NCBI GenBank assembly: GCA_964403775.1
Contig: CAYOHL010000053.1
Span: 1-5,355 of the forward strand
Source: CG1-02-33-12 sp964403775
GTDB taxonomy: Archaea; Nanobdellota; Nanobdellia; Woesearchaeales; CG1-02-33-12
Length of the DNA: 5,355 nucleotides
Direction: 5' to 3'
Shown here: positions 1-5,261 of the stretch, one piece after another
Layout: every line of letters begins with the position of its first letter
Position numbering within the stretch: position 1 is the first letter of the stretch
The notes under the pieces: generated by a model
What the model saw: the letters and a program-made list of their open reading frames with translations, nothing else
Told to the model about the DNA's origin: nothing
The model's database searches: none
Translations under genes and position numbers: made by a program

Positions 1-429
1 ATGAAAAAAGCACAATCATCCATAGAAGTTGCATTGTTGGTTGGGTTTATGCTTCTTACATTTAATGTTTTTTTGCTTGTGATTGCGCACAGGATGGTTG
101 ATGTGCAGGAGCAAAAAGACCGCCAGCTTATAGAGGACATGAGCTCTGTTATTGGGAGCGAAATCGAGATTGCAGCAGGAGTTGAGGACGGCTATTCAAG
201 AACATTTGAAATCCCAGAGACACTAAAAGGCATAAATTATTCAGTAAAACTTATAAACTCAACTGTTATGAAAACAGACTATAGCGAGTTAGTGATTATG
301 TATGTTGATTTCACAAAAGCCCATGAAACAGTAAGAAAACTGCCAAAAAATGTTGACGGGGTTGTTTACAAGGGAAAAAACAGCATACTAAAGAAAAACG
401 GAATTGTCTGCCTGAATGTATGTTCATAA
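1..429 (+). CDS. Type IV pilin-like protein with class III signal peptide
   Basis: This 142-residue protein starts with the leader MKKA followed by QSSIEV, a textbook archaeal class III signal peptide. A FlaK/PibD/EppA-type prepilin peptidase would cut between A4 and Q5, leaving glutamate at mature position +5, as in canonical type IV pilins. Residues 8-29 form one hydrophobic helix, which would anchor the subunit and build the filament core. The rest is a small extracellular domain with two N-glycosylation sequons (NYS, NST). It ends in CLNVCS, so two cysteines (C137, C141) sit at the extreme C-terminus and could form a disulfide. The ATG is the first base of the window, so its ribosome site cannot be seen, but the position of the leader supports this start. 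Gene 445-822 follows after 15 bases. It could be a major pilin, a minor pilin or an adhesion subunit; it is not recognisable as an archaellin. Confidence 0.8.
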   Translation: MKKAQSSIEVALLVGFMLLTFNVFLLVIAHRMVDVQEQKDRQLIEDMSSVIGSEIEIAAGVEDGYSRTFEIPETLKGINYSVKLINSTVMKTDYSELVIMYVDFTKAHETVRKLPKNVDGVVYKGKNSILKKNGIVCLNVCS

Positions 430-444
430 AAAGAGGTGTTTTGA

Positions 445-822
445 ATGAAAAAAGCCCAGACATGGTCAATAGATGTGATGATAGCAGTGGGGATATTTAT
501 TGTAGTGGTTATCAGCTTTTTTTATATTATCAACCAGTCAAAAACCACTAAGACAGAGGAACTGAGAACAGAAGGAGAAACAATCCCTGATATTCTAATC
601 TCATCAGAACCAGAAGAAAACCTAAGTGCTGTTGTGGAAAGCATAGTTTCAGAAGAAAGACTAGAGGAGCTGGCTGGCAAGAGCTATGATGAGCTTAAAA
701 GGGAGCTTGGTGTCAAGGGAGACTTCTACATCCATTTTGAGGATGAGCAGGGAAACATAATCTACATAGATAATAAGGCAGAAGTAGTTGGCATAGGCAG
801 TGACAAAGTTAGTAAAAGCTGA
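445..822 (+). CDS. Small pilin-like membrane-anchored protein
   Basis: This 125-residue protein opens with MKKA followed by QTWSIDV, the same leader as the gene before it. One extra residue follows the predicted cut after A4, so the acidic residue is aspartate at mature +6 instead of glutamate at +5. Residues 10-29 are a single transmembrane helix. The exterior part is acidic and helical to about residue 90 (SYDELKRELGV at 80-90), then a probable beta region with FYIHFEDEQGNIIYI at 94-108, ending in GIGSDKVSKS. Two sequons (NQS, NLS) fit an external location. GAGGTG at 433-438 lies six bases before the ATG and is a good Shine-Dalgarno site, fixing the start. Gene order and spacing put it in the pilin operon. 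I take it for a minor pilin or pseudopilin; the precise family is unknown to me. Confidence 0.75.
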   Translation: MKKAQTWSIDVMIAVGIFIVVVISFFYIINQSKTTKTEELRTEGETIPDILISSEPEENLSAVVESIVSEERLEELAGKSYDELKRELGVKGDFYIHFEDEQGNIIYIDNKAEVVGIGSDKVSKS

Positions 823-839
823 CAAATAACAGGTTAAGA

Positions 840-1349
840 ATGCACAAAAAAGCATATTTTTTCACATTGGATGCTTTTATTGCAACAAGCGTTATAGTCA
901 TTGGAATTGTCTTAATCAACCTTGCACATGCAAACAAGCCCTATGAAATGCAGACAGCCTTTCTTTCACAGGATATTATAAGTGCAGCATCATCAATAAG
1001 GATTTATGAGATAAGTGATAATGAATATGTGAACAGCTCAATAGCAGAGGAAAGCATAACAAACATGCAAAACACTGTCTTGGAGCAGGTAGGGGAATTT
1101 TGTTATAGGGGCATGAACAATACAGCTGGCAATTTCACAGAAAAGGTCTTCTTAAGGACAATACCCAAAGAATACAATTTTCAGCTGTTGATTATTAAGG
1201 ACGGCGATAATATCTTATTTAACTATACAAAGGGCAGAAACATAGAAAAGTCAAGGGTTTTGATATCCTCAAAAAACATCATCTTTGGGCAGATAGGGGA
1301 TTCAACTATGTGGGGGCCTTATATGTCAGAGGTAAGGGCATGGCAATAA
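840..1349 (+). CDS. Pilin-like membrane-anchored protein
   Basis: This 169-residue protein begins MHKKA followed by YFFTLDAFIA. The KKA leader, Thr at +4 and Asp at +6 of the presumed mature chain (cut after A5) align with the second gene of the cluster, although Tyr at +1 is less typical than Gln. Residues 12-29 form one transmembrane helix. The exterior domain has four N-glycosylation sequons (NSS, NNT, NFT, NYT), a single cysteine in EFCYRG and a terminal segment GPYMSEVRAWQ. AGGTTA at 831-836 is a modest Shine-Dalgarno site close to the ATG. The gap from the previous stop is 17 bases, and its last 10 bases overlap the next gene, which suggests translational coupling. I infer a minor pilin or pseudopilin of the same filament; processing by the prepilin peptidase is less certain than for the first two genes. 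Confidence 0.7.
   Translation: MHKKAYFFTLDAFIATSVIVIGIVLINLAHANKPYEMQTAFLSQDIISAASSIRIYEISDNEYVNSSIAEESITNMQNTVLEQVGEFCYRGMNNTAGNFTEKVFLRTIPKEYNFQLLIIKDGDNILFNYTKGRNIEKSRVLISSKNIIFGQIGDSTMWGPYMSEVRAWQ
1328..1335 (+). promoter_or_regulatory. Ribosome binding site deciding the start of the large pilin-like gene
   Basis: AGAGGTAA lies inside the end of the preceding gene, four bases before the ATG at 1340. This site and the KSKKG leader that follows argue for starting at 1340 rather than at the upstream in-frame ATG at 1310. The earlier start would place ten extra residues before the leader and give a 40-base overlap. Confidence 0.65.
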
Positions 1350-2332
1350 AAAGCAAGAAAGGGGTTTTTTTCACATTTATGGCAATCCTTGTTGTTGCTG
1401 TTTTAGTTCTGGCATTCTCATCTGATGTTTATGTCAGCTCAAAAAATGAGATTCCTGTGGTTAAGTCAAGGGTTAAAACAGCAGACAGCTATTTAAGAAA
1501 CCTAGAAGGCTCTTACCTAAAGAGCTCATTATACACAAGCAGCTATAATGCACTGAATTCCCTTATTTTGTATATGGTTTATGAAGACGATTTCCTAGAT
1601 AGTGAAAGCGACTTAAATGCAAAGTTCAAAGAGGTTGTCTTAAATGGCTCAATAGACGGAAAAAACATCAATACCAAGTACAACATAGGGCTGATGGAAG
1701 AAAACAGCCTTATCTACAGGCTTGATAAAATAGAGGAAATGTCAGAATATGTTTTGCATATAGCAACTGATTTTGATAAGGAAAATATGGATATTGTGAT
1801 ATTCCAGTCAGATGACACAGGGCCATGGAAAGTTGGTGTTAGTCTAAGCTTGAATTTTTCTGTTGATGCAGGAGTTGCCTCATGGAACAGGACAAAAACA
1901 GTTAGCGTAACAATAAGCATTCTTGGTTTTGATGACCCCTTATACCTTTTAAAGTCAGGCTATCCCCACCCAATAAAAGAAACCCCTTTTAATGACACTG
2001 AATGGAATGTTGACACGCTAAAGGAGCATATTGCAGATGCAACTTACAGGCATGAGTCCAATAAATCCACTGAGCACTCTCCAAGCTATCTTATGAGGTT
2101 TTATGAGAGTTATTCGCCCTCATTATGCTGCGGCATTGAATCAATGATAAACCAAACATTGGCTGATGGCAGATACAAGAGCTATGTTGATTACTGCTTC
2201 TGGAGCAATGCTTGCGATGATTACGGAGCCTGGTTATACAATATAACAGGCATAACAACACCATCTTACCCATTTAAGCTTGATGCATACCATGTTGCCC
2301 AATACAATGTGACAGATGAGGCGACGTGGTAA
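1340..2332 (+). CDS. Large pilin-like protein, candidate tip subunit
   Basis: This 330-residue protein is read from the ATG at 1340. Its leader MAIKSKKG is followed by VFFTFMAILVV and a hydrophobic helix to about residue 26. A prepilin-type cut after G8 would leave Met at mature +6, where the two preceding proteins have Asp, so the acidic residue typical of pilins is missing. The exterior part is large. It has DDTGPW at 158-163, a beta-rich stretch leading to GFDDPLY at 196-202, SPSYLMRF at 247-254, and four cysteines (C263, C264, C286, C292) that could form disulfides. Eight NxS/T sequons support an external, glycosylated domain. I recall similar GPW/DPLY proteins beside pilin clusters in DPANN genomes but cannot name a family. 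It overlaps the previous gene by 10 bases. The protein looks complete, not truncated. It could instead be a non-pilin cell-surface protein with a plain N-terminal anchor. Confidence 0.7.
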   Translation: MAIKSKKGVFFTFMAILVVAVLVLAFSSDVYVSSKNEIPVVKSRVKTADSYLRNLEGSYLKSSLYTSSYNALNSLILYMVYEDDFLDSESDLNAKFKEVVLNGSIDGKNINTKYNIGLMEENSLIYRLDKIEEMSEYVLHIATDFDKENMDIVIFQSDDTGPWKVGVSLSLNFSVDAGVASWNRTKTVSVTISILGFDDPLYLLKSGYPHPIKETPFNDTEWNVDTLKEHIADATYRHESNKSTEHSPSYLMRFYESYSPSLCCGIESMINQTLADGRYKSYVDYCFWSNACDDYGAWLYNITGITTPSYPFKLDAYHVAQYNVTDEATW

Positions 2333-2340
2333 ACCTTAAA

Positions 2341-2820
2341 ATGGATTATTACAACTCAACCTCAAAGTCCTACAACAAATTGCACAAAGAAGAGCAGTTA
2401 AGCAAGATAAGGATAATAAAAGATAACTTAAAAATTAAAAAAAAGGATTTTCTTTTAGATGTTGGCTGCGGAACAGGAATTTTTGCAGAAGAATTCAACT
2501 GTATAAAAGTAGGCATTGACCCCTCTATAATGCTCTTAAAAAAGGGAAAGAATGCATTTTACATACAGGCATGTGCTGAAAACCTGCCATTCAAGGATGC
2601 TTGTTTTGATTTTGTTATATCTGTTACTGCAATCCATAACTTCAAGGACATAAGAAAAGGGCTGGAAGAGATAAAAAGAGTCTCAAAGAAAGATATTGCA
2701 TTAAGCATATTGAAAAGATCATCCAAACTAGATGAAATAAAAAAACATATAAAAGAATTATTTAAAGCAACAAAAACAATTAATGAAGACAAAGACCTGA
2801 TATTCTTTGCCAAAAGATAA
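2341..2820 (+). CDS. Small class I SAM-dependent methyltransferase
   Basis: This 159-residue protein has a Rossmann-type methyltransferase fold of the Methyltransf_11 kind. Motif I is LLDVGCGTGIF (D40, G42, G44, G46), which binds S-adenosylmethionine. The acidic residue after strand 2 is D60 in VGIDPS. AENLPF at 79-84 and FDFVISVTAIHNF at 89-101 supply the adenine-side and motif II positions. It is shorter than most such enzymes and has little beyond the core fold, so the substrate cannot be read from the sequence. I chose the ATG at 2341 because MDYYNSTSKSYNKLH is the usual kind of N-terminus for this group. A GTG at 2326, overlapping the previous stop, would add five residues and also has a GAGG upstream. 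The gap of only 8 bases (or a 7-base overlap) ties it to the pilin operon. It may act on protein, RNA or a small molecule; a pilin target is only a guess. Confidence 0.85.
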   Translation: MDYYNSTSKSYNKLHKEEQLSKIRIIKDNLKIKKKDFLLDVGCGTGIFAEEFNCIKVGIDPSIMLLKKGKNAFYIQACAENLPFKDACFDFVISVTAIHNFKDIRKGLEEIKRVSKKDIALSILKRSSKLDEIKKHIKELFKATKTINEDKDLIFFAKR

Positions 2821-2822
2821 CT

Positions 2823-2830
2823 TTTATATA
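2823..2830 (+). promoter_or_regulatory. TATA box for the acidic protein-RuBisCO unit
   Basis: TTTATATA is an exact match to the archaeal TATA consensus and lies immediately after the methyltransferase stop, with a purine-rich AAAGATAA just upstream that could serve as the TFB site. The usual spacing predicts a transcription start near 2853 and a leader of about 35 bases. It separates the RuBisCO unit from the pilin operon. A second TATA-like stretch at 2855-2861 would start transcription downstream of the ribosome site and fits less well. Confidence 0.6.
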
Positions 2831-2874
2831 ATATTAGGTTTTATCCCTAGGATAGTATATTTTAAAGGAAATTT

Positions 2875-2882
2875 AAGGTGAT
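2875..2882 (+). promoter_or_regulatory. Strong Shine-Dalgarno site
   Basis: AAGGTGAT pairs almost perfectly with the archaeal 16S rRNA 3' end and lies five bases before the ATG at 2888. It is the strongest ribosome site in the window and fixes the start of the acidic protein. Confidence 0.75.
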
Positions 2883-2887
2883 AAATA

Positions 2888-3826
2888 ATGGTTATTACAG
2901 ATGAAATAAAGAAACTGGCCCAGTCATTAAGGGACAATGGCCTTGCTGCAAGCATGCATGACGCAATAGAGCTGGCAAAAAATATGATAGGAAAACCAAA
3001 GGAAAAGCCTGAGATTAAACTAAAAGAGCCTGAACCCATTGAACAGGATTTTGAGCAGCTTGAGGAAGAAAATCCTGAAGAAACAGTTGAGGGAGTTGAT
3101 GAAGCCAAAGAAAAACCAACTCAAGAACCAAAGGAAGTTGAAGAGCCAACAGAAGAAAAACCTAAAACAATTGAGGAAATATCCGAAGGGATTGAAGAAT
3201 CAGAAATGCCTGAAGAACTAAAAGAGTCTGATCAGCCCGTTGGAAAGAAGCAGGTCGAGAAGCAGGAAACCATTGAACAGGCTGTGGAAGAGGAGAATCT
3301 AACTAATGAAGCTGAGGAGATAAAAACTGATGAAACATCTGAAGATATAAACATAGAGCCAGAAGAGGGACAGGAACTGGTTGGGCCTGAAAAACCATCC
3401 ATGGAATCCAGTGAAGAGGAAACTGAGGAAAAAAAACAGGAGATTCCAACAGTTGATGAACTAGAGCCAGTTAACAGGACAAAGCCAGACTATGATGTCA
3501 CAAAAGAGGAAAAGACGCTAAGAGAGTTAATGGAAGAGGATTCTGAATCTATTTATGAGCAGGATAATAACAAATTCAAGGAACCAGAAGAATCAGGGGA
3601 AAACGAGCAAGAATCTGAACAAGAAACAGATAAAGATATGGAAGAACAACAAAGCCCTGAAGAGGAAAAAAAGGAAGAAGAACCTGAAAATAAAAAAGGG
3701 CAGGATTCAGATAAAAAAGAGAGCAATGAAGAAGAGAAGGAATCAGAAAAAAAGCAGAAAAGCAAAAAACACTATGCAGAGGAGGATGTTGACTTAGCAG
3801 ATGTTTTTAACTTTGGCAATAGATAA
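2888..3826 (+). CDS. Highly acidic, probably disordered protein with terminal motifs
   Basis: I do not recognise a named family for this 312-residue protein. Residues 3-35 look folded: two amphipathic helices around DNGLAAS, ending ELAKNMIG, like a small helical interaction or DNA-binding-type module. Residues 37-290 are low-complexity Glu/Lys/Pro/Gln/Ser sequence without cysteine. By hand count the whole protein has 108 Asp+Glu against 43 Lys+Arg, a net charge near -65, so long disordered stretches are expected. Two less repetitive islands stand out: PDYDVTKEEKTLRELMEED at 200-218 and the tail YAEEDVDLADVFNFGNR at 296-312. There is no signal peptide or membrane segment, so it should be cytoplasmic. 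It is the first gene of a two-gene unit, with RuBisCO starting 21 bases after its stop. A linker, scaffold or chaperone-like role is possible but unproven; it may also have nothing to do with RuBisCO. Confidence 0.8.
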   Translation: MVITDEIKKLAQSLRDNGLAASMHDAIELAKNMIGKPKEKPEIKLKEPEPIEQDFEQLEEENPEETVEGVDEAKEKPTQEPKEVEEPTEEKPKTIEEISEGIEESEMPEELKESDQPVGKKQVEKQETIEQAVEEENLTNEAEEIKTDETSEDINIEPEEGQELVGPEKPSMESSEEETEEKKQEIPTVDELEPVNRTKPDYDVTKEEKTLRELMEEDSESIYEQDNNKFKEPEESGENEQESEQETDKDMEEQQSPEEEKKEEEPENKKGQDSDKKESNEEEKESEKKQKSKKHYAEEDVDLADVFNFGNR

Positions 3827-3837
3827 TTCAAATAAAA

Positions 3838-3842
3838 GGGTG
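3838..3842 (+). promoter_or_regulatory. Shine-Dalgarno site supporting a TTG start
   Basis: GGGTG lies five bases before the TTG at 3848, comparable to the spacing at other genes here. An in-frame stop at 3833-3835 and no ATG or GTG in between leave TTG as the only start that keeps the full RuBisCO N-terminus. A run of seven T (3843-3849) fills the spacer and runs into the start codon. Confidence 0.6.
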
Positions 3843-3847
3843 TTTTT

Positions 3848-5119
3848 TTGTTAAACTATATTAATCTTAAATACAGGCCATTACAAACTAACTTGATATG
3901 CGAGTTCTACCTAGAACCAAGCAATATGGCTATTGAGAAGGCCGCAGGCCATGTTGCACTAGAGTCTTCTATAGGGACATGGACTGATATCTGCACAATG
4001 AACAAGAGGATAGCCAAAACCCTGAAGCCGAGTGTTTTCTATATCAACAAGAAAAAAAACATAATAAAAATTGCCTACAATGAAAATTTATTTGAAAAAG
4101 GAAACATGCCTCAAATCCTTTCAAGCATTGCAGGCAATATATTTGGGATGAGCGCACTAAAAAACTTAAGGTTAATTGATATTTCTTTTCCTGAGCCAAT
4201 AGTAAAGTCCTTTAAAGGCCCAAAATTTGGAATAAAGGGCATAAGGAAAATTACAGGAATTAAAAAAAGGCCTTTAACAGGCACTATAATAAAGCCAAAG
4301 CTTGGCTTAAATGAAAAAGAGCATGCAAAGGTTGCTTATGATGCATGGGTTGGCGGCCTGGATATAGTCAAGGATGATGAAAACCTCACATCAATGAAAT
4401 TCAATAATTTTAATAAGAGGGTTATTGAAAGCCTAAAAATGAGGAACAAGGCAGAGAAAGAGACAGGGGAAACAAAAATATACATGCCGAATGTGACTGC
4501 TGAAACAAATGAGATGCTGAAAAGAGCAGGCTTTGTTAAGGCAAATGGAGGAAGGTATGTGATGGTTGATATTATCACTTCTGGATGGGCTGCCCTGCAG
4601 ACATTAAGAAACGCTGACTTGGGTCTTGTTATTCATGCCCACAGGGCAGGCCATGCTGCTTTCACAAGAAATGAAAAACATGGAATAAGCATGCTTGCAA
4701 TTGCAAAGATTGCAAGGCTAATAGGTGCTGACCAGCTGCACATTGGTGCAATTCTTGGAAAAATGACAGGAACAAGGCATGAGGTAAAAGACATAGGGGA
4801 AAACATAGAAAACCAAATAATACCTCAAAAAGGAACCCATGCTCTTGAGCAGAAATGGCATAATATAAAGCCAAGCCTTGCAGTATGCTCCGGCGGCCTT
4901 CACCCAGGAGGAATCCCTTCTCTTATGAGAATAATGGGCAATAATATAGTCATGCAGTTTGGAGGAGGCTGCCATGGGCATCCAGACGGCACAAAAGCAG
5001 GGGCAATAGCAATAAGACAAGCATTAAATTCTGCAATTAAAAAAATCCCGCTTAAAACCTATGCAAAAGACCATAAGGAGCTGAGAAGAGCCCTGGATAA
5101 ATTTGGAATCATTTCCTAG
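3848..5119 (+). CDS. rbcL: Form III-like RuBisCO large subunit
   Basis: This 423-residue ribulose-1,5-bisphosphate carboxylase/oxygenase should join CO2 and RuBP to give two 3-phosphoglycerates in the cytoplasm. In many archaea the RuBP comes from AMP through AMP phosphorylase and ribose-1,5-bisphosphate isomerase; neither gene, nor phosphoribulokinase, is in the window. Active-site residues (spinach numbers in brackets) are all present: E39 (60) and T44 (65) in ESSIGTWT, N97 (123), K149 (175) and K151 (177) in IIKPKLG, the carbamylated K175 (201) with D177 and E178 (203, 204), H265-R266 (294, 295), H298 (327), loop-6 K305 (334), S348 (379) and GGG at 372-374. This argues against a RuBisCO-like (form IV) protein. 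The N-terminus YINLKYRP and HGHPDG recall the Methanocaldococcus enzyme. The length shows no room for the extra insertion of the Methanococcoides form II/III enzyme. The first ATG (codon 27) would delete the N-terminal strand, so TTG is preferred. Hand count gives 63 Lys+Arg against 35 Asp+Glu, unusually basic. Confidence 0.96.
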   Translation: MLNYINLKYRPLQTNLICEFYLEPSNMAIEKAAGHVALESSIGTWTDICTMNKRIAKTLKPSVFYINKKKNIIKIAYNENLFEKGNMPQILSSIAGNIFGMSALKNLRLIDISFPEPIVKSFKGPKFGIKGIRKITGIKKRPLTGTIIKPKLGLNEKEHAKVAYDAWVGGLDIVKDDENLTSMKFNNFNKRVIESLKMRNKAEKETGETKIYMPNVTAETNEMLKRAGFVKANGGRYVMVDIITSGWAALQTLRNADLGLVIHAHRAGHAAFTRNEKHGISMLAIAKIARLIGADQLHIGAILGKMTGTRHEVKDIGENIENQIIPQKGTHALEQKWHNIKPSLAVCSGGLHPGGIPSLMRIMGNNIVMQFGGGCHGHPDGTKAGAIAIRQALNSAIKKIPLKTYAKDHKELRRALDKFGIIS

Positions 5120-5120
5120 G

Positions 5121-5128
5121 TTTTTCTT
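5121..5128 (+). terminator. Possible T-tract terminator after RuBisCO
   Basis: TTTTTCTT begins two bases after the RuBisCO stop, followed by very AT-rich DNA. Archaeal intrinsic termination relies mainly on such T-tracts on the coding strand. The run is short and interrupted, with no hairpin, so this is tentative. Confidence 0.3.
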
Positions 5129-5172
5129 GATACAAATATATGTTTTATTATATATATTATAGAATAGTAAGC

Positions 5173-5180
5173 TTTATATA
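5173..5180 (+). promoter_or_regulatory. Candidate TATA box for the downstream secreted-protein gene
   Basis: TTTATATA is an exact match to the archaeal TATA consensus. The usual spacing would start transcription near 5203 and give a leader of about 60 bases before the ATG at 5262. The surrounding DNA is almost all A and T, so TATA-like matches are expected by chance and a second candidate exists at 5218-5229. Confidence 0.45.
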
Positions 5181-5217
5181 TAATATGTAACTACTTAGCA
5201 ATAATATACAACTATTC

Positions 5218-5229
5218 ATATATATATGC
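5218..5229 (+). promoter_or_regulatory. Alternative TATA element, perfect 12-base palindrome
   Basis: CATATATATATG is its own reverse complement. As a TATA box it would place the transcription start near 5247-5250, leaving a very short leader that just includes or clips the ribosome site at 5250-5255. It could also be an operator-like site, or simply an AT repeat. Confidence 0.3.
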
Positions 5230-5249
5230 TTTAAGAATAGATAAAATTA

Positions 5250-5255
5250 GGGGGT
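5250..5255 (+). promoter_or_regulatory. Shine-Dalgarno site for the secreted-protein gene
   Basis: GGGGGT (5250-5255) lies six bases before the ATG at 5262. It is a partial match to the archaeal GGAGGTGA consensus and supports that start. Confidence 0.5.
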
Positions 5256-5261
5256 AAAAAA

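Noticed and set aside
1310..1339. Upstream in-frame ATG giving a ten-residue longer large pilin-like protein
   Set aside because: The ATG at 1340 has a good ribosome site and puts the KSKKG leader next to the N-terminus as expected; the earlier start has neither.
1..1349. Archaellin (archaeal flagellin) genes
   Set aside because: Class III leaders are shared with archaellins, but the proteins lack recognisable archaellin body sequence and differ widely from each other.
2823..2830. TATA-rich stretch read as a transcription terminator after the methyltransferase
   Set aside because: Only four T residues occur before the A/T alternation; it fits a promoter much better than a T-tract terminator.
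2824..3108. Reverse-strand 94-codon open frame, very serine-rich
   Set aside because: It is the complement of the Glu/Lys-rich acidic gene; GAA/GAG-rich DNA reads as serine and phenylalanine codons on the other strand.
3000..3770. Tandem repeat array in the acidic gene
   Set aside because: The Glu/Lys/Pro pattern is low complexity, but I could find no exact or regular repeat unit.
3555..3797. Plus-strand 80-codon open frame rich in Lys and Asn
   Set aside because: It is an out-of-frame reading of the A-rich low-complexity part of the acidic gene, with no domain or ribosome site.
4718..5020. Reverse-strand 100-codon open frame inside RuBisCO
   Set aside because: It lies wholly within a strongly conserved coding region and shows no recognisable motif or start signal.
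3848..5119. RuBisCO-like (form IV) protein
   Set aside because: The carbamylated lysine, metal ligands, loop-6 lysine and phosphate-binding residues are all present, unlike form IV proteins.
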